Shown here: one piece after another, positions 51,719 to 59,928 of the stretch
Layout of the letters: each line of letters opens with the position of its first letter
How positions within the stretch are numbered: the stretch's first letter is position 1
DNA from: Chryseobacterium scophthalmum
Lineage (GTDB): Bacteria; Bacteroidota; Bacteroidia; Flavobacteriales; Weeksellaceae
Direction: 5' to 3'
Length of the DNA stretch: 64,000 nucleotides
Assembly: GCF_900143185.1 (NCBI RefSeq)
Contig: NZ_FSRQ01000001.1
Coordinates: 1,922,001-1,986,000, forward strand
Position numbers and translations under genes: made by a program
The notes under the pieces: model-generated
Database searches by the model: none
Told to the model about the DNA's origin: nothing
Seen by the model: only the letters and a program-made list of their open reading frames with translations

Positions 51719-52183
51719 ATGAAAATCACAAACACCCATCAACTCAACCAAGAACAAAAAGAACAGATTCTGCAATTGTGGAATAATGAATATCCTGAAA
51801 AATTAGCTTATAAAAGTATCGATGGTTTTGAAAACTATCTTGAAAAGCTTAATGAGTTCGGTCATTTTCTTTTATTGAATGATGATGAGAAAATTCAGGG
51901 TTGGGCAATTACATTTGAAAGAGAAAGTGAAACATGGTTTGCGATCATTCTTTCTGAAAACCTTCATGGTAAAGGTTGGGGTACAAAAGTTTTGAATGAA
52001 TTGAAACAACATAAAAATGAATTGAACGGTTGGGTAATTGACAACAGCAATGATAAAAAACTTAACGGCAGTTTTTATAAATCTCCATTAGAATTTTATA
52101 TAAAAAACGAATTTGAAGTTTTATCAGAGATCAGACTTGAACTAGAGATCATGTCTGCCGTAAAAATAAAATGGACAAAATAA
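51719..52183 (+). CDS. GNAT-like N-acetyltransferase
   Basis: A protein of 154 residues from the ATG at 51719. It has a GNAT-like order: helix at the start (QLNQEQKEQILQLWNNEYPE), central strands with IQGWAITFERESETWFAII and the CoA loop LSENLHGKGWGTKVLNEL near residue 80 (x-G-K-G-x-G). The C-terminal part (FYIKNEFEVLSEIRLELEI) fits the last strands. Substrate unknown. The next gene starts 15 nt after its stop, so both may be co-transcribed. Confidence 0.75.
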   Translation: MKITNTHQLNQEQKEQILQLWNNEYPEKLAYKSIDGFENYLEKLNEFGHFLLLNDDEKIQGWAITFERESETWFAIILSENLHGKGWGTKVLNELKQHKNELNGWVIDNSNDKKLNGSFYKSPLEFYIKNEFEVLSEIRLELEIMSAVKIKWTK

Positions 52184-52197
52184 TTAATAATATAACA

Positions 52198-52779
52198 ATG
52201 AAAAGTATAACTGTATTCTGCGGATCAAGTTTTGGTTCGGATGATCTATATAAAAAACAAGCAACTTTATTAGGACAAACTTTAGCAAAAGAAAATATCC
52301 AACTTATTTATGGAGGTGCCAATGTAGGATTGATGGGAGCTGTAGCAGACGGAGTTTTACAAAAAGGTGGAAAAGCAATTGGAGTCCTCCCCCATTTTTT
52401 ACAATCAAAAGAAATTGCGCATCAAAATCTTACCGAACTTATTTTGGTAGAAACCATGCACGAAAGAAAAACCAAGATGAATGAACTTTGCGATGGAGTA
52501 ATCGTTCTTCCCGGAGGTTATGGAACTTTGGAAGAGTTTTTCGAAATGATTACTTGGGCTCAACTGGGACTCCATAAAAAACCAATTGCTATTCTGAATA
52601 TCGACGGATTTTATGATGATTTAATTAAACTGGTTCAGACAATGGTTGATAAAGGATTTTTAAAACAAATCAATCAGGAAATGCTTTTGGTAAGTGATTC
52701 TATTGATGAACTTTTAGAAAAAATGAGCAATTATCAGGCTCCGACCGTTGGGAAATGGATCTCAAAGGAAGAAGTTTAG
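52198..52779 (+). CDS. LOG family protein (TIGR00730), nucleoside-monophosphate phosphoribohydrolase-like
   Basis: A protein of 193 residues from the ATG at 52198. It has the lysine-decarboxylase-like Rossmann fold: ITVFCGSSFGSDD at the start, LIYGGANVGLMGAVADG near residue 37 and the catalytic-binding motif PGGYGTLEEFFEM near 105, preceded by MHERKTKM. Enzymes with PGGxGTxxE release the base from cytokinin riboside or AMP-like 5'-monophosphates. The physiological role in bacteria is not settled. Its end holds the promoter -7 element of the following peptidase gene. Confidence 0.87.
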   Translation: MKSITVFCGSSFGSDDLYKKQATLLGQTLAKENIQLIYGGANVGLMGAVADGVLQKGGKAIGVLPHFLQSKEIAHQNLTELILVETMHERKTKMNELCDGVIVLPGGYGTLEEFFEMITWAQLGLHKKPIAILNIDGFYDDLIKLVQTMVDKGFLKQINQEMLLVSDSIDELLEKMSNYQAPTVGKWISKEEV

Positions 52780-52787
52780 TACATTTG
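52780..52787 (+). promoter_or_regulatory. Promoter -7 element of the prolyl oligopeptidase gene
   Basis: TACATTTG overlapping the end of the LOG gene, 36 nt before the ATG at 52824. Confidence 0.5.
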
Positions 52788-52823
52788 CAATATTATTTTC
52801 ACACACCAACAAGAAATGTAATT

Positions 52824-54977
52824 ATGAAAAACATTATTCTGTCTGCAAGTTTATTTGCAAGTCATCTGTTTTTGGCACAATATAATTATCCAAAAACTCC
52901 TGAAAACCCAGTTGTTGACGATTATTTTGGAACTAAAATCACAGATAATTACAGATGGCTGGAAGATAGTAAAAGCCCTGAAGTAGAAAAATGGTTCAAA
53001 TCTCAATCAGATTTTAGCCATAGCGTGATTAATAAAATTCCGCATCGTGAAGATCTTTATAAGCGCATGAAAGAAGTATAGGAAATGAACAGCGATTCTT
53101 TTGGCGGGATATTGGACAGACAAAACACTTATTTTTATACCAAAACAAAAAAGGGCGAAAATCTTTCGAAACTTTATTCAAGAGATCTTTCTACAGGAAA
53201 AGAGACATTGGTTTTTGATCCTGAAACTCTTGGAAAAAATACACAAATCACCAATTTCATAGTTGATTCTAGAGCTAAGAAAATGGCTATTTTATTATCA
53301 AAATCAGGAGGTGAAATTTGTGATTTAAGAATTTTAGATCTTACGACCAAGAAATTTCTAAAGGATGAAATTGGTCCTATCTGGAGTGAGTTTACATTTG
53401 AATTTACACCAGATGACAAAGCTATCATTTATACCAAAATGAGCACTGCAGATCCGAACAGTAATATGCTTTTAAAGGATATGAAAGCAATGTTGCATGT
53501 TATTGGAACCGATACAAAAACCGATAAAATATTAGCATCAAGAGAAAATTATCCTGAATTGAATGCTTTAACCGAGCAATTTACGAGTATTGGTTTTACT
53601 GATGATTATAAATATCTTGTTTTAAGATTAAGCTCTACAAAATTAGAAAACCCCTTTTTTGTTGCACCTTATTCCGAATTAAAAAATAAAAAAATTAAGT
53701 GGAGACAGATTGTAAAGCCTTCGGATGATATTACCGATGTATTTATTTCAGGTGACAAACTGTTTCTTCTCACTCATAAAGATGCTCCTAATTATAAAAT
53801 CATCTTAACAAGCTTATCAAATCCTGATTTTAATAATGCAAAAGTGGTGGTTCCTGAAAGTACAGACGGTGTAATTAGCAGTATCCATAATTCTAAAAAC
53901 TATCTTTATTATTCATTAGGAAATGGAATTATCAGAGATAAATATCAGGTAAATATTAATACTCTTGAGGGGAAAAAAATTAATTTTCCGACCGGAATAA
54001 ATGGTTCATTATCAATTAACCAACGTGAAAATGATAACATTTTCTGTAGTAATGTTAATTGGCTTACTCCATTAACGGCCTATGAATACAATCCTGAAAA
54101 AGGAAATCCCGTAAAAAGTAAATTTATTAATTCCGAAAGCAATTATCCTGATTATAATAAACTTTATACTGTAAAAGAAGTTGAAATAAAAAGCCACGAT
54201 GGTGTAATGGTTCCACTCTCTATTATTTACCCTAAAAATATGAAAATGGATGGTAGCAATCCAGCTTATATAACAGGTTATGGTGGTTACGGAATTTCTT
54301 ATGAGCCTCGTTTCTCAACGAGACTTTCCGTTTTGCTAGAACAAGGAGTTGTTATTGCCATTGCTCACGTAAGAGGCGGTGGTGAAAAAGGCGAAAAATG
54401 GCATGAGGAAGGCATGAAAGCTACAAAACCCAATACCTGGAAAGATTTTATTGCTTGCTCGGAATATTTGGTTGATCAAAAATATACTTCTCCTTCAAAA
54501 CTAATCGGAAACGGTGCAAGTGCAGGTGGAATTCTTATTGGAAGAGCGATTACTGAAAGACCTGATCTTTTTACCGTTGCAATTGCAGAAGTCGGGATGA
54601 CTAATACGTTACGATCTGAAACTACCGCAAACGGGCCTAATCAAATTCCGGAAATTGGATCTATTAAAAATGAAGAAGACACAAAGCATTTAATTGAAAT
54701 GGATGCTCAAAGCAAGGTAAAAAAAGGTGGAAAATATCCCGCAGTAATTGTACGTGTCGGTATGAATGATTCCAGAGTTGTTCCTTGGATGCCTGGAAAA
54801 TTTGCGGGAATTTTACAAAATAATTCAGCTTCAGGAAAACCTACCTTATTGTATGCAAACTATGATAATGGGCATTTTACAAGTGATTTTGATGTTGTTT
54901 TTAAAGAATATGCAGATATTTATTCATTTGCATTATGGCAAGTGGGACATCCGAATTTTCAGCCTACGAAAAATTAA
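52824..54977 (+). pseudogene. Prolyl oligopeptidase family (S9) gene interrupted by an in-frame TAG
   Basis: Read through the TAG at 53079-53081 the frame gives about 717 residues, the usual length of the family. The signal peptide (FASHLFLAQ) and the start of the propeller (KTPENPVVDDYFGTKITDNY) come before the stop. The remaining propeller and the full peptidase domain come after it: nucleophile GNGASAGG, Asp in RVGMNDSRVVPW, His in NYDNGHFT. There is no frameshift. A downstream ATG at 53085, two codons after the stop, could restart an untargeted, N-terminally short protein. So it is either a recent single-nonsense pseudogene or depends on readthrough/restart; a sequencing error is also possible. 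Confidence 0.85.
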
Positions 54978-55038
54978 AATAAAGTTCCTTTAAAAAATTA
55001 CCAATGTAAATATTCATCTAAATAATCAAAAAAATAGC

Positions 55039-55046
55039 TAAATTTG
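55039..55046 (+). promoter_or_regulatory. Promoter -7 element of the toxin-antitoxin pair
   Basis: TAAATTTG, 19 nt before the antitoxin ATG. Confidence 0.55.
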
Positions 55047-55065
55047 ATTTAAAATATTAAAAATT

Positions 55066-55308
55066 ATGAATTTAGAAGCTCGTAAAATATTGCTTGTTCA
55101 GGAATTTCTAAGGATTGATAATGAAAAAATGATCAGTACTCTGGAAAATCTACTTCATAAAATTAAATCTGAAAATTTTGATAAAAATTTAAAGCCTATG
55201 TCTTTAGAGCAGTTTAATAATGAAATTGATAAAGCAATTAACGATGAAGCTAATGAAAGAATAATTAATGCAAAAGATTTAAAAAGTAAAATCCAAAAAT
55301 GGGATTAG
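55066..55308 (+). CDS. Putative antitoxin of a RelE/ParE-type module
   Basis: A protein of 80 residues, almost fully helical and highly charged (LARKILLVQEFLRIDNEKMI-like start, then SLEQFNNEIDKAIND and DLKSKIQKWD). It fits the short helical antitoxins found before RelE/ParE toxins in Bacteroidota: N-terminal dimer helix and C-terminal toxin-binding tail. No HTH or Phd/RHH motif is obvious. Its last codons overlap the toxin gene by 10 nt, so the two are translationally coupled. Family assignment rests mainly on this context. Confidence 0.75.
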   Translation: MNLEARKILLVQEFLRIDNEKMISTLENLLHKIKSENFDKNLKPMSLEQFNNEIDKAINDEANERIINAKDLKSKIQKWD

Positions 55309-55616
55309 AAATTTTCTGGACGCAATTTGCAGAAGATAAATTATATGATATTTTTCAATATTATAAATTCAAGGCAGGAATTAAAATTGCAAAGAAAATT
55401 ATTAATGAAATTGTTGATAAAACTTTAATTTTAGAGCAGAATAACAAGGCTGGACAAATAGAAGAATTATTAATCGAAAGAAAACAAGACTTTAGATATC
55501 TTGTTTCTGGAAATTATAAAATTATTTATTACATCAACGTAAAAACAAATAAAGTTATTATCGCAAATGTCTTTGATTCAAGACAAAATCCGTTAAAATT
55601 AAAGGAAACAAAATAA
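55299..55616 (+). CDS. RelE/ParE family toxin
   Basis: A protein of 105 residues with the RelE/ParE fold order: IFWTQFAEDKLYDIFQYY at the first strand and helices, KIAKKIINEIVDKTLIL, then RYLVSGNYKIIYYINV and VIIANVFDSRQNP in the sheet, a hallmark of ParE_toxin members. RelE members cut mRNA on the ribosome, ParE members poison gyrase; which applies cannot be read here. It overlaps the antitoxin gene upstream by 10 nt and ends at a bidirectional terminator. Confidence 0.85.
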   Translation: MGLEIFWTQFAEDKLYDIFQYYKFKAGIKIAKKIINEIVDKTLILEQNNKAGQIEELLIERKQDFRYLVSGNYKIIYYINVKTNKVIIANVFDSRQNPLKLKETK

Positions 55617-55631
55617 CTTTAGTTAAAAACC

Positions 55632-55668
55632 AAAAAACTCCTGAAGAAAAATCTTCAGGAGTTTTTTT
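55632..55668. terminator. Bidirectional terminator between toxin and ferredoxin genes
   Basis: AAAAACTCCTGAAGA and TCTTCAGGAGTTTTT arms with a 4-nt A loop. Confidence 0.9.
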
Positions 55669-55686
55669 ATGTTGTTTAAAATTTCT

Positions 55687-56016
55687 TTAAGGATAAGGAG
55701 CAATTGCTACAGCCAGACCTTCCATCGAAGGAACCATATGCAATTGACAACCCAATCGACTGTTGCTTTCCACATGAAAAGCTTCGCCCAACATTGCATC
55801 TTCTTCATCGCCCATTGGCTCAAGTCCTGGATCTTCCAATACATAAACCTGACATGAAGCGCACATTGCCATTCCGCCACAAACTCCGATCGTGCCTTCT
55901 TCTGCCAATTCATAAGAACGGATAATTTCCATTAAGTTCATGGACATATCCGTTGGAGCAACCACTTCGTGAGTAACACCTTCTCTATCGGTGATTTTTA
56001 TATTTATATCGCTCAT
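55687..56016 (-). CDS. 2Fe-2S ferredoxin (adrenodoxin type)
   Basis: A protein of 109 residues with the cluster ligands visible as CGGMAMCASC (C-x5-C-x2-C) near residue 45, and a fourth Cys in LGCQLHM near 90. This spacing is that of the adrenodoxin/ISC ferredoxins. The acidic segment between (EDPGLEPMGDEEDAM) fits docking to a reductase. The adjacent upstream gene on the same strand, 90 nt away, codes for a ferredoxin-NADP reductase-like flavoprotein, the likely electron donor. The acceptor oxygenase or other enzyme is not in the window. Confidence 0.92.
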   Translation of the reverse strand: MSDINIKITDREGVTHEVVAPTDMSMNLMEIIRSYELAEEGTIGVCGGMAMCASCQVYVLEDPGLEPMGDEEDAMLGEAFHVESNSRLGCQLHMVPSMEGLAVAIAPYP

Positions 56017-56032
56017 TTTAATAAATGTTGTT

Positions 56033-56092
56033 AGTTGATGGTTGATAGTTGATGGTTTTCAGAAATGTATTAACTAACAACCGACAACCAGA
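56033..56092. repeat. Short imperfect repeat GTTGATGGTTGATA with inverted match
   Basis: AGTTGATGG and GTTGATAG alternate at 56033-56055, and a reverse-complementary AACTAACAACCGACAACC lies near 56071-56090. It is of the low-complexity intergenic type often seen in Chryseobacterium. It fills most of the gap between the ferredoxin and its reductase. Confidence 0.5.
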
Positions 56093-56106
56093 AACTAAAA
56101 ATCAAA

Positions 56107-57162
56107 TTAATCTATTTTCTTTACAACAGCTTTCTCAGCTTCTTTTCTACTTCCGTCGAAACCATCTACTCCACTTACGGTTGTATATTTTAAAACGAAT
56201 TTTTTACCAGGATTTAGTCTGTTATAAACACTCTGACACATCAAAGTCGCCTCATGGAAACCACAAAGAATTAATTTTAATTTTCCAGGATACGTGTTGA
56301 TATCACCAATTGCATAAATCCCGTCAATATTGGTTTGATAGTCTAAAGCATTGTTTACTACGATTGCATTTTTCTCGATATTCAATCCCCAGTTTCCGAT
56401 TTCGCCCAATTTTGGCGTCAATCCGAATAATGGAATAAAATAATCAGTTTCAATATCGTAAGGATCTTGTCCATCAACTGCTACAGTAATTGCTTCTACT
56501 TTTCCATCACCTTTAATTGCGGTAACTTCAGCAGGAGTAATCAATTTAATTTTACCTTGATTTTTTAAATCCTGAACTTTTTCTACAGAATCTAAAGCTC
56601 CTCTGAACTCATTTCTTCTGTGAATTAATGTCACTTCACTTGCAACATTTGATAAGAAAACACTCCAGTCTAAGGCAGAATCTCCACCTCCGGCAATAAC
56701 TACTTTTTTATTTCTGAAATGTTCTGGCTCTTTAACGAAATATTCAAGACCTTTTTCTTCATAATCTGCAACATTATCCATTGTAGGTTTTCTAGGCTCA
56801 AAAGTTCCTAAACCTCCTGCAATAGCAATAGCTTTACACCTGTGAACTGTTCCTTTGTTGGTAACCACTTCAAACCACTCATCATCCACTTTTGTGTAAG
56901 AAACCGCAGTTTCTCCTAAAGTGAATCCTGGTTGAAACTGTTTGATCTGCTCCATTAAATTATCTACCAATTCACCAGCATTTACAGATGGATAACCCGG
57001 AATATCGAAAATCGGTTTTTTAGGATACAATTCTGCCAACTGACCTCCCGGTTGAGGAAGTGCATCGATAATGTGACATTTCATTTTTAAAAGACCTGCT
57101 TCAAACACGGCAAAAAGTCCCGTAGGTCCTGCTCCGATAATCAATATATCTGTAGTGATCAT
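56107..57162 (-). CDS. Ferredoxin-NADP+ reductase, thioredoxin reductase-like type
   Basis: A protein of 351 residues with two nucleotide-binding domains. FAD site IGAGPTGLFAVFEAG near residue 9, NADPH site VIAGGGDSALDWSVFL near 155, and the C-terminal FAD-contact YAIGDINTYPGK near 290. It lacks the redox-active CxxC of thioredoxin reductases, as expected for the TrxR-like FNR group. It passes electrons between NADPH and ferredoxin; the 2Fe-2S ferredoxin gene lies next downstream in the same orientation. Confidence 0.9.
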   Translation of the reverse strand: MITTDILIIGAGPTGLFAVFEAGLLKMKCHIIDALPQPGGQLAELYPKKPIFDIPGYPSVNAGELVDNLMEQIKQFQPGFTLGETAVSYTKVDDEWFEVVTNKGTVHRCKAIAIAGGLGTFEPRKPTMDNVADYEEKGLEYFVKEPEHFRNKKVVIAGGGDSALDWSVFLSNVASEVTLIHRRNEFRGALDSVEKVQDLKNQGKIKLITPAEVTAIKGDGKVEAITVAVDGQDPYDIETDYFIPLFGLTPKLGEIGNWGLNIEKNAIVVNNALDYQTNIDGIYAIGDINTYPGKLKLILCGFHEATLMCQSVYNRLNPGKKFVLKYTTVSGVDGFDGSRKEAEKAVVKKID

Positions 57163-57316
57163 AATATGATGATAATTTAATAATTAATAGCAGCAAATTT
57201 ACTAATTTTAATGCGAAGCATATTTAATTATACTCAAATAAAAAACTGAGATTTATCAAAAAGACACAAAAAGCTGATAATGAAAAAATTGGCAGTGTTT
57301 TTGCAAAATTTATATT

Positions 57317-58087
57317 ATGAAGAAGATACTCCACATTATTACCATATTCGCTTTCTTTTTAGGTTATTCTCAATTGACCAATGTAGCCGATGGCGAATCG
57401 ATCTCCTTAAGAATACATTACGGATTTCTAAATGCCGGAACAGCAAATCTCACCACCCAAAAAGTCAATTACAGAGGAACTCCACATTTATATGTAAAAG
57501 GAACCGGACAAACGACAGGAGCGGTGAAAGCTTTTTTTAAAGTTGAAGATTTATATGAAAGTTATATTAATATCAATACAGAATTACCTAGTTTTTATGT
57601 AAGAAATGTAAAAGAAGGTAGTTATACACAACATTTACAAACCGTTTTTAATCATGATAATCAAACATTGATTTTGACAGATAAAAAAACTCCTGCAAAT
57701 GGTTCAAAGCTTATAAAATCTGTAAAAGGCGTACAAGACATGCTCTCATGTTTTTATTATCTGAGAAGTAAAACGCCCGCAGAGCTAAAAGTAGGAACCA
57801 TTATTAATATGAATGTCTGGATTGATGATGAAATGTTTCCTTTTCAGCTTAAAGTAACCGGAACCGAGAATTTAAAGACAAAATTCGGAACTATTAATGC
57901 TTTAAAAATTATTCCTTCGGTAAAAAGTGGTAGGGTTTTTAAAGAAAAAGAAGGCGTAACGATGTGGGTAAGTAATGACTACAATCACATTCCTTTGTTG
58001 CTGAAAGCCGAATTGGCGGTTGGTTCTTTAAAAGCAAGTATTGATGATTACAAGAATGTAAGGTTTCCGTTAAAGTTTACGAAATAA
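57317..58087 (+). CDS. DUF3108 domain exported protein
   Basis: A protein of 256 residues with a signal peptide (FAFFLGYSQ). The mature part has the DUF3108 pattern: GESISLRIHYGFLNAGTANLT, a central strand set with DMLSCFYYLRSK, IDDEMFPFQLKVTGTE, and a C-terminal VTMWVSNDYNHIPLLLKAEL. Such proteins form a beta-barrel-like fold in the periplasm; the function is unknown. It lies head to tail with the ferredoxin reductase gene on the other strand (divergent). Its 3' end touches the minus-strand terminator of RNA unit A, and no plus-strand terminator of its own is visible. Confidence 0.82.
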   Translation: MKKILHIITIFAFFLGYSQLTNVADGESISLRIHYGFLNAGTANLTTQKVNYRGTPHLYVKGTGQTTGAVKAFFKVEDLYESYININTELPSFYVRNVKEGSYTQHLQTVFNHDNQTLILTDKKTPANGSKLIKSVKGVQDMLSCFYYLRSKTPAELKVGTIINMNVWIDDEMFPFQLKVTGTENLKTKFGTINALKIIPSVKSGRVFKEKEGVTMWVSNDYNHIPLLLKAELAVGSLKASIDDYKNVRFPLKFTK

Positions 58088-58114
58088 AAAAAGCCTCCGG
58101 AGTTTCCAGAGGCT
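58085..58114 (-). terminator. Minus-strand terminator of RNA unit A
   Basis: On the minus strand AAGCCTCTGGA and TCCGGAGGCTT form an 11-bp stem with one G-U pair and a 3-nt loop, followed by seven T. There is no T-run on the plus strand, so it serves a leftward transcript. Confidence 0.85.
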
Positions 58115-58485
58115 TATCAACCTAAATTAACATACTTGCGAAATTACTTTCCCAGGTATTTATGAAAAACTTTCCCTTTGCGTATTATACAAACCTTTTA
58201 ACTTTGTAAATATCACTTAGGGTTTTATCATTTGTGTTTTTATAACTATTTTGATTGATTTTTAAGGCATCTTTTACAGAGCTTTTCAGCTCTGCAATGA
58301 TGACACTTAGGTTAATCAATTGTGTTTACAAACAGTTTTGGTTTTACTTTTTAGTATCGTTTTGCAGAGCTTTTCAGCTCTGCAATCAGACACTTTTTCT
58401 TTTCTCATCATGTATGTTTTCAAACCAACTTCAAAATTTAAAATTCTCTTATCGACATATTTTAAAATCCTGAACTTACTTTAGA

Positions 58486-58539
58486 TTAATGTCTCAAAAA
58501 AATTACCTTTAAAGAAATTCTTTTACGTCCATCTTTCAT
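58486..58539 (-). CDS. 17-residue ORF in RNA unit A
   Basis: ATG to TAA on the minus strand, peptide MKDGRKRISLKVIFLRH. The start lies about 7 nt after the presumed transcription start and 12 nt after the -7-like box. Unit B has an ORF of exactly the same length with matching start and stop. Ten of 54 bases differ and several codons change, so peptide conservation is moderate. It could be translated or only a by-product of the conserved RNA. Confidence 0.35.
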   Translation of the reverse strand: MKDGRKRISLKVIFLRH

Positions 58540-58551
58540 AGTGTAAAAATA

Positions 58552-58624
58552 GAAAGATATAAGGCTATCTTCACAATATTTCTTGTAGATGTAGTTCGAC
58601 CTAGTTGTAGATATTTATCTACAA
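58552..58624 (-). promoter_or_regulatory. Promoter/operator region of RNA unit A
   Basis: A -7-like TATCTTTC (58552-58559, minus) differs from TAnnTTTG by the last base. Upstream are TCTACAA motifs, written TTGTAGA on the plus strand, at 58583-58589 and 58605-58611, 22 nt apart. An inverted copy at 58618-58624 makes a near-perfect palindrome with the second. Confidence 0.55.
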
Positions 58625-58710
58625 ATCATCACATGGAATAACAATGAATATAATCGACAAGTCTTCAGTGAATAAATCTTTAAAATAGATAGTAATAAGT
58701 TGAGTAAATA

Positions 58711-58742
58711 AAAAATCCTCCGTAAAATTCCGGAGGATTACC
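58711..58742 (-). terminator. Minus-strand terminator of RNA unit B
   Basis: Minus strand ATCCTCCG, 8-nt loop, CGGAGGAT, then TTTTTATTT. The plus strand has no T-run after the stem. Confidence 0.85.
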
Positions 58743-59111
58743 AACCTAAATTAACATGCTTTTGAAATCATTTTCTAGGGAGTAATATGGAAAAACTTCC
58801 CCCCAGTGCATATTACTTTTTTTTCCAATTCCGCAATTAGTTACGGCTTTATCATTTGTGTTTTTATCAATATCTTTATTGATTATAAGGCATCTTTTAC
58901 AGAGCTTTTCAGCTCTGCAATGATGACACTTAGGTTAATCAATTGTGTTTATAGTTTAATAAATTTGGTTTTACTTTTTAGTATCTTTTCGCAGAGCCTT
59001 TCAGCTCCGCAATCAGACACTTATTCTTTTTTTCACCATCTATGTTTTCAAACAAGTTCAAAATTTAAAATTCATTTTATTGAATTTAAAAAATCTAAAC
59101 TTACTTTTTGA

Positions 59112-59165
59112 TTAATGACTCAAAAAAACGTCTTTAAAAGAACTTCTTTTTTGTTCATCTTTCAT
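59112..59165 (-). CDS. 17-residue ORF in RNA unit B
   Basis: ATG to TAA on the minus strand, peptide MKDEQKRSSFKDVFLSH. It aligns without gaps to the ORF of unit A, sharing MKD, KR, S, K, VFL/IFL and the final H. Confidence 0.35.
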   Translation of the reverse strand: MKDEQKRSSFKDVFLSH

Positions 59166-59177
59166 AGTGTAAAAATA

Positions 59178-59248
59178 GAAAGATATAGAGCTATCTTCCC
59201 AATAAGTATTGTAGATGTATTTCGATATAGTTGTAGATATTTATCTAC
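59178..59248 (-). promoter_or_regulatory. Promoter/operator region of RNA unit B
   Basis: TATCTTTC (59178-59185, minus), then TTGTAGA (plus-strand spelling) at 59209-59215 and 59231-59237, again 22 nt apart, and an inverted TCTAC at 59244-59248. The spacing is the same as in unit A. Confidence 0.55.
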
Positions 59249-59283
59249 TACTATATTAACTTGAATGGAAAATAAGAATAAGA

Positions 59284-59928
59284 CTAATGATAATTCTTGA
59301 TTAGATCTGCCAAATCAACCACATTTTCGATATGCAGTTTATCAAAAATTCTTTTTTTGATTGTACTTATCGTATTTTGCTTTACGTTAAGATTATTTGC
59401 TATTTCGAGATTGCCATAGCCTTTTGCATACATCTCTGCAATTTCTAATTCTCTTTCAGTAAGCCTTTGTAGAGGATTTACAATATTTGGGTTATGTAAA
59501 GAATCGATGAGTACGCCCTGAGTAATTAAGGAAATATATTTTCCGGTTTGATGAATTTTGAGAATCGCTTCTTTTATTTCATTTTCTTCACTCAGCTTAC
59601 TGAGAAATCCGTTTGCTCCTGCGTTTATATATTTAATAGACTGTGTACTTTCATCGACTCCTGAAAAAACGAGAATCTTAACTTCAGGTTTGATTCTTTT
59701 GATTTCAGAAATTATATTCAGGCTATTTCCGTCTGGGAAAATAGCATCTATTACAACAATTTCTATTTGCTGCATTTCAACAGTTTCTAAGACCTTCTGA
59801 AGTGTAGATGCATGAAAAACTTCACCATCAAAACCGATCTCTTCTATAAGAAATTCTATCCCTTGCCTTATGAGACTGTGATCATCAGCAAGTAAAAAAT
59901 TAGCGGTTTTAGTATCTAAATTATTCAT
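59284..59928 (-). CDS. Two-component response regulator, NarL/FixJ family
   Basis: A protein of 214 residues with an intact receiver: acidic pair D15/D16, phospho-acceptor D61 (VVIDAIFPDG), switch Ser (ILVFSG) and Lys (GFLSKLS). The C-terminal LuxR HTH runs from LTERELEIAEMYAKG through VKQNTISTIKKRIFDKL. It overlaps the histidine kinase gene by 4 nt and is surely its partner. The region immediately downstream carries the two tandem RNA units, each preceded by repeated TTGTAGA motifs that could be its binding sites; that link is inferred. Confidence 0.9.
   Translation of the reverse strand: MNNLDTKTANFLLADDHSLIRQGIEFLIEEIGFDGEVFHASTLQKVLETVEMQQIEIVVIDAIFPDGNSLNIISEIKRIKPEVKILVFSGVDESTQSIKYINAGANGFLSKLSEENEIKEAILKIHQTGKYISLITQGVLIDSLHNPNIVNPLQRLTERELEIAEMYAKGYGNLEIANNLNVKQNTISTIKKRIFDKLHIENVVDLADLIKNYH

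Larger units (their letters stand above)
58085..58546 (-). ncRNA. Putative small RNA unit A (tandem copy 1)
   Basis: An intergenic unit of about 460 nt read on the minus strand; ends are estimated from the -7-like box and the terminator. It contains a 17-codon ORF near the 5' end. It also has hairpins TTGCAGAGCT-GAAA-AGCTCTGCAA (58362-58385) and CAGAGCT-GAAA-AGCTCTG (58277-58294), both capped by a GNRA-type GAAA loop only in minus-strand RNA. A conserved TGTTAATTTAGGTTG precedes the terminator. A diverged copy (unit B) lies next to it with the same order. No known RNA family was recognised. Confidence 0.65.
58708..59172 (-). ncRNA. Putative small RNA unit B (tandem copy 2)
   Basis: Same layout and nearly the same length as unit A, about 465 nt on the minus strand. 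It has a 17-codon ORF, two GAAA-loop hairpins (58991-59010 and 58900-58917), the conserved TGTTAATTTAGGTTG and a terminator. In the first hairpin two bases differ from unit A. Both changes give G-U pairs in minus-strand RNA (GCGGAGCT-GAAA-GGCTCTGC), but would give A-C mismatches in plus-strand RNA. It lies about 110 nt after the stop of the response regulator gene. Confidence 0.65.

Noticed and set aside
58806..59111. Plus-strand open frame of 101 codons in the RNA unit B region (and a similar one at 58255-58473)
   Set aside because: The two frames agree only where the duplicated RNA is most alike (around the hairpin) and then diverge in frame; the composition is Phe/Ser-rich as expected from AT-rich non-coding DNA. 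Strand evidence favours minus-strand RNA.
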